Source: Micromonospora sp. C31 (GTDB lineage: Bacteria > Actinomycetota > Actinomycetes > Mycobacteriales > Micromonosporaceae). Taken from it: 44,734 bases of DNA. Made by a program: the position numbers and the translations under genes. Shown in pieces: positions 33,135 to 41,276 of this stretch. The stretch's first letter is position 1; each line of letters starts with the position of its first letter. The notes under the pieces were generated by a model. It was given only the letters and a program-made list of their open reading frames with translations. It was not told where the DNA came from and searched no databases. The DNA is taken from NCBI RefSeq assembly GCF_018070575.1, contig NZ_JAGPXN010000030.1, positions 1 to 44,734 of the forward strand, read 5' to 3'.

Positions 33135-34148
33135 TTAGCTGGGATCGGCCAGTATCTTGATCCCGATTTCTGCTAGATTCAGGAAGGCTCGTTTGACGTG
33201 GTTGAGATGTCGATAGATGGCCGCGCGCTCCTCGCCTTTGGTAGTAGATCCGCGCCAGATCGGATCAAAGACCTCCGGATTGCCCACGGCAGTTTCCGCA
33301 GCATCGAGTGCCTCAAGCAGATTACGGTACCTCGTTTCGAGGCGGAGCTTTCGCGCGTTTGACCTGATGAGCTGCATGTCGCTCGCCATCGCGTTGCCAT
33401 TATCGGCTACCCACTCGGTGATGGCCCGCCTGTTCCATCGGTCGCTTGCGCTGCTAAGGGTGACCGCCTGCAACGCGTCAGTCCAGTTGTTGGCAGCATG
33501 AACCGTATCCGCAATAAGCAATCGCTGTCGTTGACGTCGCTCATCTTGCCGGGCAGATTCCGCAGCTGCATGAATCCCTCTGAGAAGCCGTTCTTCCAGC
33601 GTAGTAAAGGACGCAGCGACGACGTCCGTCACTTCGGCGTCAGTCAGGCTCCAAGAACGTTGCAAGGTCTGATACTCAGCGAGTTGTGCCCTCTTCCACT
33701 CGCGGAGCATGTCAGCGGTGAAATGCTGCGGAGTTTGATCAATCTCCCACGCATGCGTGTCGCACAGCGGGATCAAATTCGACGCGTCCCGGTTAGCCGC
33801 CTCAGACATGTCCGGGTCCCAGCGTGCGCCGCCCTGGCTACGGGCGTGTATGTGGGCGATCCGGCTGTTGAGGATGTACTCACCGGTGTCACCGTTCAGT
33901 CGATACAGCGGCTTCTTGCAGGTTGGCTCGCCACACCGCCATGCCGTGCCGTAGAGCTGCTTGATCGTGCCCTCAGTCGGCGTCCGATGCTCAATCGACC
34001 CGGCGCTAGGTGATGCGTTCGACACCCGACCATTATCGTCTACGACAGCTCGTCCAGTGCCGGCCCATAGAGTCGGAAGCTCTGGAGTCCGTGACCAAGC
34101 ATCGACGCCTGGGGCAAGGCTGAAGAAGGTATCGATCTCGTTCAGCAC
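33135..34148 (-). CDS. HNH endonuclease with coiled C-terminal region
   Basis: The 337-aa protein from GTG 34148 has an HNH fold at ~70-135: RCGEPTCKKPLYRLNGDTGE (Cys72, Cys77), RIAHIHARSQGGARWDP (His99, His101), and NLIPLCDTHAWEID (Asn124, Cys129, His132). Residues ~150-337 are helical and charged (LEERLLRGIHAAAESARQDE, RRQRQRLLIADTVHAANN), probably a protein- or DNA-binding arm. It lies 10 bp after a 104-aa gene and is likely coexpressed with it. The same frame extends further upstream inside that gene, but the residues there are noise. The pair could be a two-gene defence or restriction unit (inference). Confidence 0.75.
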   Translation of the reverse strand: MLNEIDTFFSLAPGVDAWSRTPELPTLWAGTGRAVVDDNGRVSNASPSAGSIEHRTPTEGTIKQLYGTAWRCGEPTCKKPLYRLNGDTGEYILNSRIAHIHARSQGGARWDPDMSEAANRDASNLIPLCDTHAWEIDQTPQHFTADMLREWKRAQLAEYQTLQRSWSLTDAEVTDVVAASFTTLEERLLRGIHAAAESARQDERRQRQRLLIADTVHAANNWTDALQAVTLSSASDRWNRRAITEWVADNGNAMASDMQLIRSNARKLRLETRYRNLLEALDAAETAVGNPEVFDPIWRGSTTKGEERAAIYRHLNHVKRAFLNLAEIGIKILADPS

Positions 34149-34158
34149 ACCGCCGGCA

Positions 34159-34473
34159 CTAGGCGCTGCTGCCGAGTTCGTTGATCCTGGCGCGGATGCT
34201 CTCCACCTGGTCGCCCATCGTGATGAGCAGGAACCGGCGGGGATCATCGGCGGGCGCTCCGGCGACGGTGCCAGCGAGGTGGTCGTACAGGGCCTGCGCG
34301 TTTTCCAACTCCGGGAGGAGTTTGGCGAGCTGCTGCTCTGGTGGCAGCGCACGGAACTGTCGTCCGAGGTCTTCGTGTAGCGCGTTCACGACCGGGTCGT
34401 TGAGCCAGGCGTTCACCATGTCGGGGTCAGTGGGATCGAACGCGGCGGGGTCGCCGTCTGGGTCGTAGGTCAC
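34159..34473 (-). CDS. Small acidic partner gene upstream of the HNH nuclease
   Basis: The 104-aa protein starts at GTG 34473, preceded by GAGAGGA. It reads MTYDPDGDPAAFDPTDPDMV, then NAWLNDPVVNALHEDLGRQF and helical LAKLLPELENAQALYDHLAG, ending ITMGDQVESIRARINELGSS. It is acidic at the N-terminus and otherwise alpha-helical, without motifs. Size, acidity and the 10-bp spacing to the HNH gene suggest an accessory or inhibitor subunit (inference). Not recognised. Confidence 0.6.
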   Translation of the reverse strand: MTYDPDGDPAAFDPTDPDMVNAWLNDPVVNALHEDLGRQFRALPPEQQLAKLLPELENAQALYDHLAGTVAGAPADDPRRFLLITMGDQVESIRARINELGSSA

Positions 34474-34524
34474 GTTCTCATCCTCTCAGCCGGTGCTACA
34501 GATCTTGAATGGCTAGGTTCGTCC

Positions 34525-35567
34525 GATTTGGCCGGCGCCACCGTCAGGATGGAACCGGGCGGGCTGCAGACGGTCACCGCCGCCGACGGCGGCTACTCCT
34601 TCACCGGCTTCGCGCCCGGCAACTACACCATCTACGCCACCGTCGGCGGCCGGTGCGGCCTGGCCGGCAGTGGGCCGGTCGAGATCGACGGCCAGGGCAA
34701 CTACCTTGAGTTGTACCTCTTCCCGCACACCGACGACCTGGGCCACACCTGCTCGGAGCAGACGGCCACGTTCAGCACGGCCGGCAACGCCCTGGCGTTA
34801 ACCGGTGACAACGCGGTGACAAGCGTGAACCTGCCATTCGCCTTCCCGTTCTACGGATCGGCGTACCGCAACGCCTGGGTGGACACCAACGGGCTGCTGT
34901 CCTTCACCGACCCGGGTGGCTCCCACCCGTACCCCGGTGGTGGACAACTCCCGGCCCCGGCGGACCCGAACGCGCTGCTGGCACCCTTCTGGGACGACCT
35001 GGTCGTCGACGCCTCGGCCAGCGTGCGGACAGCGACCACCGGCACCGGCGACGACCAGCGGTTCACCGTCGAGTGGCGCAACGTGCACCGTAAGGGCAAT
35101 ACCGCACAGCGGCTGAATTTCGCGGCCGTCCTGGCCCCGGACGGCACCGTGACCACCAGCTACGACCAGCTCGACAACGATGCCGAGCGCGGCGCCAACG
35201 CGCTGGTCGGCATCGAGGCCCCCGCCGGTGAGGACGGACTGCCCTACTCGGCCGACGAGCCGGTGCTGACCACCGGCAGGACGATCACCTTCGCCCGCCC
35301 TGCGGCGGTTGACCCGCTGAAGAAGCACAACTCTTCCGGCACCCTGGTCGACGCGGCCGGCAACCCGGTGGTCGGAGCCACCGTCGCCCTCGATCCGAGT
35401 GGGCTGACGCCACGACCGGCGCGGGTGGGGCGTGGAGCTTCACCGGTCTGGTCGCCGACAGCTACACCGTGACGGTGAAGATGGCCGGCCGGTGTGGCAC
35501 CGCCGGGTGCAGCCAGGTCGAACTGGCCGCGGACACCGCTGGCGCAGCTGATGCTCGTCACGCCTAA
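34525..35567 (+). pseudogene. Truncated, frameshifted fragment of a secreted protein with carboxypeptidase-regulatory-like repeats
   Basis: From about 34525 the reading frame gives LAGATVRMEPGGLQTVTAAD, GGYSFTGFAPGNYTIYATVG, a typical carboxypeptidase-regulatory beta-sandwich repeat. It then gives VNLPFAFPFYGSAYRNAWVD, TNGLLSFTDPGGSHPYPGGG and LAPFWDDLVVDASASV, as in large extracellular actinomycete peptidases. A second repeat begins (GTLVDAAGNPVVGATVALDP), and near 35400 the frame shifts; the other frame continues TTGAGGAWSFTGLVADSYTV to a stop at 35565-35567. Both ends of the original gene are missing. It is a chromosomal-type gene fragment next to the integration site, probably an insertion or deletion scar. 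Confidence 0.75.
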
Positions 35568-36002
35568 CTGCCGTGCGGACCGGACTGTGGCGGCCGTGGC
35601 AATGGCCCGCCCCGCGCAGGACGACGAGAAACCCGAGTCGCCCAGGAAGCTGGCGGCAGCGCCGTGGCTGGCACGCCAGGGCTCGTCGGGCGGCAACACC
35701 AAGGCCAACTCGGCCCCAGCTACTGAGAGCATGCTGATCGCAAAGAGCGCCCGGCTGACCTGAACAGCTCTATCCTAGGACGCGCTGCAAGCAGTGTTTC
35801 TCCTCAATAGTGCAGCCTGGACAGGGCGGGCAGGGTGGGGTCTTTGACCGTCCGCCGTAACGGATCCGGTAACGGTGACGGCCCGCCAGGGGAGGAACGG
35901 CCGGCATGAGATGGCATTGAGACGTGATGCGTACTGTCGTTCTGTCCGGGTATGCGGATGTATCGAGCTGTTCCGGCATCGCGTGACAGAATCGTTGTGA
36001 AA
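35568..36002. other. Intergenic stretch, 435 bp, no gene seen
   Basis: It lies between the broken secreted-protein gene and the tRNA-derived att site. Short open frames on both strands lack domains. It would be the element side of the att junction if 36003-36044 is an attR site. Confidence 0.4.
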
Positions 36003-36044
36003 CTGGGGGTCAAGGGGTCGTCGGTTCGAATCCGGCCGTCCCGA
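36003..36044 (+). other. att site: 3' half of a tRNA-Pro(GGG) gene
   Basis: The sequence runs from the anticodon loop to the discriminator base with correct tRNA geometry. Anticodon loop CTGGGGG (anticodon GGG) is followed by 3' stem TCAAG, variable GGGTC, T-stem GTCGG, loop TTCGAAT, stem CCGGC, acceptor strand CGTCCCG and A. The bases before 36003 do not pair with TCAAG, so the 5' half is absent. A tRNA 3' half beginning in the anticodon loop, 113 bp from a tyrosine integrase start, is the standard att core left by tRNA-targeting integrative elements. Actinobacterial elements such as pSAM2 are known to use tRNA-Pro. Confidence 0.8.
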
Positions 36045-36049
36045 CAGCG

Positions 36050-36091
36050 AGAGGGTTTCAGCAGGTCAGCGACTTGCGGAAGCCCTCTTTT
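36050..36091 (+). terminator. Intrinsic terminator following the tRNA-Pro remnant
   Basis: AGAGGGTTTC (36050-36059) pairs with GAAGCCCTCT (36079-36088) with one T-G wobble. The hairpin continues inward through GCAGGTC/GACTTGC with a very small loop, and TTTT follows. This is a canonical terminator of a tRNA transcription unit, carried over with the 3' half. Confidence 0.75.
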
Positions 36092-36157
36092 CATTGCTTG
36101 GCATGTATGCCCGGTCTAGCACGCCGCTGTTGGACTCTTTGACTCGGGCAGGTTGTC

Positions 36158-37117
36158 ATGCCACTACTGGATCTTCAGAAGCTCACCGCCGGACTGTCCC
36201 GGACCTGGGCCGGGTTCCTTCGGGACTGGGACCGGTCGCTGCGGGCCGGGAACTACCCGGCGACCACCCGCTACAACTACCTCCTCGCTGCCGCGCAGTT
36301 GGGTCGGTATCTGGGGGAGTCGTCCCCGGATCCGGACGCCGACGATGCGGCTGACGACCCGTGCGCGGTGACGCGGGCGCACGTGGAGGCGTTCCAGGCC
36401 TGGATGATTGACACCCGGTCCGCGTCGACCGCGCTGAACAAGCACAAGGGGCTGCAGCAGTTCTTCAAGTGGCTGCTTGTCGACGAGCAGGCCATCGACC
36501 GCTCGCCGATGGAGCGGGTGCGGCAGCCGAAGACACCCCGGAAGCTGATTCCGGTTTTGCGGGACGAGGACACAGGCAAGCTCCTCGACGCGTGCAAGGG
36601 CAAGGGCTTCGTCAACCTGCGGGACGAGGCGCTGATTCGGCTGTACTGCAACACCGGTGCTCGGCTGTCCGAGGTGGGCAACCTCCTCGTGGCCGATGTC
36701 GACCTGAACACCGAGTCGGTGCACTTCCACGGCAAGGGTGCTAAGGACCGGCGGGTACGGTTCGGACCGAAGACCGCTCGGGCGCTGAGCCGCTATCTAC
36801 GGGCCCGGGGCAAGCACAAGGGCGCCGCGCTGTCTCAGCTGTGGTTGGCCGAGCGCGGCGCGGCCCCGTTGACTCCCAACGGCATCAAGATCCTCCTCAA
36901 GCGGCTCGGTAAGGCGGCCGGAGTGCCGGACGTGCACGCGCACCGATGGCGCCACAACTTTGCCCACGAGTGGAAGCGCGCCGGGGGAGACACCGGCGAT
37001 CTCATGCTGCTGCTCGGCTGGGCCTCCGATGACATGCCCCGGCACTATGGTGCCAGCGCCGCCGCAGAGCGGGCGCAGGAGACGCAGGCACGGCTGGGAA
37101 TCGGCGAGCGAGTGTAG
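36158..37117 (+). CDS. Tyrosine recombinase (integrase)
   Basis: The 319-aa protein has the N-terminal SAM-like core-binding region (~5-120; AGNYPATTRYNYLLAAAQLG, STALNKHKGLQQFFKWLLVD). The catalytic domain carries Arg169 (CNTGARLSEVGNLL), Lys193 (HGKGAKDRRVRFG), His262-x-x-Arg265 (VHAHRWRHNFAHEW), the LGWAS segment and Tyr297 (MPRHYGAS). All five catalytic positions are present, so it should be active. It would catalyse integration and excision between attachment sites; the tRNA-Pro remnant just upstream is the obvious candidate. No excisionase gene is visible nearby. The ATG at 36158 has only a weak AGG-type SD. Confidence 0.92.
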   Translation: MPLLDLQKLTAGLSRTWAGFLRDWDRSLRAGNYPATTRYNYLLAAAQLGRYLGESSPDPDADDAADDPCAVTRAHVEAFQAWMIDTRSASTALNKHKGLQQFFKWLLVDEQAIDRSPMERVRQPKTPRKLIPVLRDEDTGKLLDACKGKGFVNLRDEALIRLYCNTGARLSEVGNLLVADVDLNTESVHFHGKGAKDRRVRFGPKTARALSRYLRARGKHKGAALSQLWLAERGAAPLTPNGIKILLKRLGKAAGVPDVHAHRWRHNFAHEWKRAGGDTGDLMLLLGWASDDMPRHYGASAAAERAQETQARLGIGERV

Positions 37118-37205
37118 TTCGGCTGGCTGACGCGATCACGCACGGCAGGGCCGTGCGTGATCGCGCCGTTACCGGTAGGCTGCGGCGGTTTCGGGGAGGG
37201 GGGCG

Positions 37206-38354
37206 ATGACGCGGTACGCAATCGACGAGAGTCGCAGTGAATTGTTGGCAATCTGGGAGACCGGTTACGGGTCTGTCGCGATTCGGGTCGCGTCGCTGCC
37301 GGCGAGTATCGAGCCGAGCCAGCGGCTGGCGCTGGCGGCCGAGTTGTCGGGCCTGTCCGAGGCGCTCTGGCGCTGCTATACGCATCCGGCGAGCGCCGCC
37401 GACAGCCTGAAGATCAACACCGAGGGGTGGCGGCGAGAGCAGACCCGGAACGAGTTTGCTTCCGTTGCCGCCTATATCAGGAAGCCGAGCCTGCCTGACA
37501 GCAACGGGATGTTGATGGTGTCGTACGACCCTGTGGAGGAACGCGCCCACCGAGTGGGCCGTTGCCTGCACGTTGCCGCGGCCGCGGATCTGACTGCTGC
37601 GGTGGTCGCCGATGTCGAGGCAGAGGTCGCGGCGGTGGAGGGCGCCGAACTGGGGGATCTGTCGGGGCGCTCGGCGCAGGCCGTGCAACTGACGCGCCAA
37701 GCTGCCTCGCCGGTCCAGGTTGCCGCTGCCGACCGGATCCTGATGAATGATCCGCTTGGCGGAGAAGAGTTGTTTCTGGAGCTCGATCCGACCTCGGCGT
37801 GCGCGGCGGCGACGCACTGGCTGCAGGCGGCCGCCGACGTGGCGGCGGAGGCCTCCAAAGGTGCCGCAAGCGACGTCTTGGTAGAGGCCGACGACATTGA
37901 AGCGTTGCCGCACGCGACACCCACGGCGCTCCTGGAGTTGATGGAGATCGGCTTGTCGCCGACAGACGTGGTGACCAGGATTATCTGCGATGCCATGGCG
38001 GTCGCTGAGGGCGAGGCTCCCGACATTGATGAGCTACGAGAGAAGATCGAGGAAGCCGAGGAAGAAGCTGAGCAGGTCAGGCCGGGCGGAGCCGAAGCGG
38101 TTGGCGAGATCGCGACGATTCGGCTGACCACTCTGGATCCGCTGCGTCCCGCCCGCGACATGCTCGAGGACCTACTGTCCGGCATTCGCGGCTGCTGGCT
38201 TCTCTATCGCGAGTACGCCGTGTCCTCAACCGACCCTGAGGACAACGTGGCTTACGACGAATTGGACGATGAGATCAAAGAAGAATTCCTTAACGAAGTG
38301 CGAGCCCGAGCCGCCGCTGACCGATACCGCCTCGATCTTGAAGACCGCAAATAG
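37206..38354 (+). CDS. Unknown 382-aa acidic protein downstream of the integrase
   Basis: ATG 37206 follows a GGGGAGGGGGGCG SD. The protein begins MTRYAIDESRSELLAIWETG and is Ala/Glu/Asp-rich. The middle is helical (VVADVEAEVAAVEGAELGDL; THWLQAAADVAAEASKGAAS), with a likely coiled coil around IDELREKIEEAEEEAEQVRP and an acidic C-terminus (AYDELDDEIKEEFLNEVRAR). There is no signal peptide, membrane segment or catalytic motif. It lies 88 bp after the integrase on the same strand and may be cargo of that mobile element. Not recognised. Confidence 0.7.
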   Translation: MTRYAIDESRSELLAIWETGYGSVAIRVASLPASIEPSQRLALAAELSGLSEALWRCYTHPASAADSLKINTEGWRREQTRNEFASVAAYIRKPSLPDSNGMLMVSYDPVEERAHRVGRCLHVAAAADLTAAVVADVEAEVAAVEGAELGDLSGRSAQAVQLTRQAASPVQVAAADRILMNDPLGGEELFLELDPTSACAAATHWLQAAADVAAEASKGAASDVLVEADDIEALPHATPTALLELMEIGLSPTDVVTRIICDAMAVAEGEAPDIDELREKIEEAEEEAEQVRPGGAEAVGEIATIRLTTLDPLRPARDMLEDLLSGIRGCWLLYREYAVSSTDPEDNVAYDELDDEIKEEFLNEVRARAAADRYRLDLEDRK

Positions 38355-38486
38355 GCATCAGGCAGGCAGCGGCGCAGGCAGCGGCGCGAGCGGCCCTTCG
38401 CCAGCGATCACGCCAGGTCCCGTCGCGTGGCACCGTAGCCGCTCGTCCGCCACATGAAGGCGGGCGGGACGAATTGAGTGATGGCG

Positions 38487-38521
38487 CCGTGCTGCTCGTC
38501 CTCGGCAGACGAGCAGCACGG
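38487..38521. terminator. Perfect 14-bp stem hairpin, likely terminator
   Basis: CCGTGCTGCTCGTC (38487-38500) pairs exactly with GACGAGCAGCACGG (38508-38521) around a 7-base loop, 133 bp after the stop of the 37206-38354 gene and before the AbrB-like gene. No T-run follows, so factor-independent termination of the actinobacterial type is inferred. Confidence 0.6.
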
Positions 38522-38668
38522 ACAACGCGGGTTCATCCCCCCTCGGACACAAATTTGCGGCATCCATGCCGTCTCTTTCGTACTGGTGGTCAAGTCTCCT
38601 TGACCACGTGAACCTGATCTTCGCGACCAACCTCACCGACCCTGTGTCGGTTGACGGTGGAGGTCGCC

Positions 38669-39322
38669 GTGGCTGAGTCTTCTCTGGCTTCTGTCGTTCC
38701 CCCGGTTCTTCTGCCGGACCGTGGGCGAAGCAACCGTCGTGACGCCCACGCACCCCTCCGACGGGCTCCGTTGCCGATGCCAGCGCTTGCGCAGCAGCGG
38801 TCCGAGGCCAAGGTGTACCGTCTCGCGTCGGTCGATGCCAGTGGCCGGATCCGTGATCGAGGCATCGTGCGTGCCCTGGCGTGGGAGCCGGGTGCCCGAC
38901 TGGAGATCCGCGAGAGCGCTGGCGTCATTGTCGTGCGTCGGGAGCCTGGTGGAGTTTTCGCTCTCACCGGTCAGGGACACCTGTTGTTGCCGGCTCCGGT
39001 GCGGCACTGGTGTGGGCTCAAGGCTGGGGATCGGGCCTTGTTGACCGCCGATCCTGTCGCAGACCTGCTCGTGGTGTGGGAGTGTGGATCTAACGGCTCT
39101 GGCTCACTTTCGGTGGTGACAGAAAGTAGCGGCTTAGCCGCTCGTGCGGCAGTGGGTCCAAATTGGTGCAGTCGGGGCAAAAGCATCAGGGGATCCTCGT
39201 TACGGTTTCCCTGCGGAGACCAGCCAGCCCTGAAGTGCCGGCGTCAGAGCACGCCTGCGATGTCGCTACGGACTGTCACCACCGAAAGTGAGCCAGAGCC
39301 GAATGTGAGACAGAGCCGTTAG
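38669..39322 (+). pseudogene. AbrB/SpoVT-like DNA-binding protein gene interrupted by a small mobile element
   Basis: GTG 38669 follows GGTGGAGG. The encoded protein carries YRLASVDASGRIRDRGIVRA, LAWEPGARLEIRESAGVIVV and LTGQGHLLLPAPVRHWCGLK, then AGDRALLTADPVADLLVVW, two swapped-hairpin (AbrB-type) units as in actinobacterial regulators. After LLVVWECG the frame runs into the inverted-repeat element at 39090 and ends inside it at 39322, so the native C-terminus (normally a few tens of residues) is replaced by element-derived sequence. Both DNA-binding units remain, so partial function is possible. A TTG at 38651 could be an alternative start. Confidence 0.72.
39090..39322. mobile_element. 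MITE-like foldback element (~233 bp) with ISL3-type ends
   Basis: A perfect 28-bp inverted repeat joins 39095-39122 and 39273-39300 (it starts GGCTCTGGCTCAC). The outer right end repeats it again: CTAACGGCTCTG at 39090-39101 matches the complement of 39311-39322, and over 24 bases the outer pair differs at only two positions, so the right end is nested. The ends resemble those of the ISL3-like element at 39435 (GGCTCTGGCACAC). There is no transposase inside, so it is probably mobilised in trans by an ISL3-type transposase. Confidence 0.72.
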
Positions 39323-39336
39323 CGAGACAGCCCCTC

Positions 39337-39427
39337 GTGGATCAGCCCCGCAGGCGCGGGGAGCAGCCCGGGGTGGGCTTCGCGAAGTCGATCCCTCCGG
39401 ATTCTCCCCGTGTTGTCAACGCCGGCT
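39337..39427 (+). CRISPR. Possible CRISPR (type I-E-like) remnant: one repeat, one 32-bp spacer, one degenerate repeat
   Basis: The 30-base unit at 39337-39366 begins GTGGATCAGCCCCGC and ends GCGGGGAGCAG. It has the dyad CCCCGC/GCGGGG and end sequences typical of actinobacterial type I-E repeats. A 32-base segment follows (39367-39398). At 39399, 60 bases after the first GGATC, comes GGATTCTCCCCG, a plausible degenerate last repeat. No cas genes are nearby. It may be the leader-distal end of an array destroyed by insertion sequences, or simply a hairpin that resembles a repeat. Confidence 0.42.
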
Positions 39428-39434
39428 GAACTTT

Positions 39435-41090
39435 GGCTCTGGCACACGTTCTGTGATCGATCTTGGCGTCAGCTCACGGTGTGACGAGGACTCGTTTGCG
39501 GAGGAGGTCGAGGTTCGTCCGGCCATACATCTGTCGCTTGATCGTCTTGATGCGGTTGACCTGGCTTTCGACCGGGCCTGAGCTCCAGGGCTGGGTAAGG
39601 CCGGCGACGTGGCGTCGCGGTCGCTAGCCAGGCCGGCGGCGAAGCCGCGAATTTCGGGTATTCGGCGTGCCGGGCACGGTTGATCCAGACGTCGAGGTGC
39701 TGGCCGGTGCCCTGGTGGCGGACCAGTGCGGCGAACCCTCGGGCGAGATCGGCGAGGTGTCGATGTCCGGGCACCGACTGCGGGCGTCGGCGAGGTCGGT
39801 GCGGTCGTCGTCGGTGAGTTTGTGGCCGGGTCGCATGATCCAGGCGGTGATCCGCCGTGCCGACGGCACCTGGACTGCGGTCACAAGGGTGGGTCGGGTG
39901 CGGTTCGTGGCGAGCCATCCCGCAGCACGCGCAAACTCCCCTGGTAACCGCAGGCCAGGATTTCGGCGTGCAGGTCGGCTGTCTCGTGGACACCGTCGGT
40001 GAGGCGTTGCCGCGGTAGGGGTGGAAGGGTGCGAGGACGCTGGGTCGGCTGCTGGCGTTCGGGCCGATCAACGCTTCGGCGGTGGCGGCGTGGGCGTATT
40101 TGCGGCCGGTTTTGACGTTCATGTCGAGCTGGCGGGCGGTCGCGCTGATCGACAGTCGTTCGGCCCGCAGGGTGTGGACGGCGGCGTGGCGTTGGCGGGT
40201 GTTCTCCGCGCGGCGTCCCGTCCTGACCGCCTCGGCCGTGGTCGGCGCGGCCAGGGCGGGTATCGCATCGGTGTGCGTCCTTAGGCACCGACCGTGCCCA
40301 CGGACGACCTTTTCGACGGCGTCGCTGAGGTTCTTCAGCAGGTGCCACTGGTCGGCGACCTGAATCGCGTCAGGTGCGCCCTTGCGGACGCCGTCGGCGT
40401 AACTACCACCGCGATCCCGGCAGATGATCTGGACCTCGGGGTGCTCGCGCAGCCATGCAGCGAGGGTGTCGGGGGTCAGGCGGGACATCGATCGGCCGGC
40501 GGGTGTGCATGTCGAGTAGCACGGTGGCGTATCGGTCCCGCGACGGCGGGCGAAGTCGTCCACGCCCAGCACCGTCGGCGTCACCGGCGACGGGTCGGGC
40601 ATCCCCCCGATCATCGGAATCAACGTCATCCGCGACACCGACACCGCCAACCGCTGCGCCAACCGACTACCCGATCGACCGCCCAACGCCACCCGACCGC
40701 TTCCAGATCACCCGCCGCCAGGACCGTGTGACGGGCATGCCGACGGTTCAGCCCGGGAACCTGCTCGACGAACGTCCGCCGCCGGCACCCGACGTTCGAG
40801 CAGGCGAATCGGCGGACCGTCAACGCGACCAGCACTTCATGGCCACCCAACCTGACACCAGCCAACCGCCGCACATAGCGGCCATGCAGCATGGTCGACC
40901 AGGTGCCGCAATCACCGCACGAAGCCCGCACCGTCCGCGTCGCCGCATCGATCCTGACCCCGACACCCCGGACCACCACCGCGTCCAACCGCAGGCCCAC
41001 CAGATGCGGAAGCAACGCCGAAATGATCTCCATCCGGGCATCCAACCCGAACTACCGACGAACGCGACTCACAAAATGTGTGCCAGAGCC
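39435..41090 (-). mobile_element. ISL3-family insertion sequence, degenerate
   Basis: Imperfect terminal inverted repeats bound the element: GGCTCTGGCACACGTTCTGT at 39435 and the complement of 41067-41090, matching at about 22 of 24 positions. The span of ~1.66 kb is usual for ISL3-type elements. Flanking 8-bp segments (TGAACTTT and CGATTTTC) are not identical, so no target duplication remains. The transposase inside is broken by frameshifts. Confidence 0.78.
39469..41045 (-). pseudogene. ISL3-family transposase, frameshifted
   Basis: The N-terminal part lies in the frame starting at ATG 41045 (MDARMEIISALLPHLVGLRL) and carries the zinc-finger region (ASCGDCGTWS, RRFACSNVGCRRRTFVEQVP). The continuation is in a second frame: AQRLAVSVSRMTLIPMIGGM, TVLGVDDFARRRG, then PEVQIICRDRGGSYADGVRK and VADQWHLLKNLSDAVEKVVR, covering two of the DDE-type acidic residues. 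A further shift near 40490-40520 and more near 39850-40000 break the C-terminal part. Translation cannot yield an intact transposase. Confidence 0.8.
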
Positions 41091-41276
41091 CGATTTTCAC
41101 GCGGCGACGACAGCACCTCGCTGCTTCGTGCTTGTCCGGTCGACGCTGGCACGCCCCGCCTGCGGGTGTACCGGCCGGTTCCGGCGCGGGTGACGCTGAG
41201 CGCCTGAGCGGCAGGTGATTGCGTCACGTAAGGCGACCTTGTTGAAACTGTCGGTAGCCTCTCGTAGGGTGCGTTC

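Noticed and set aside
36003..36044. Intact tRNA-Pro gene
   Set aside because: Only the 3' half is present; the upstream bases do not form the 5' anticodon stem, D-arm or acceptor strand.
39427..41098. 8-bp target duplication around the ISL3-type element
   Set aside because: The flanking octamers TGAACTTT and CGATTTTC do not match.
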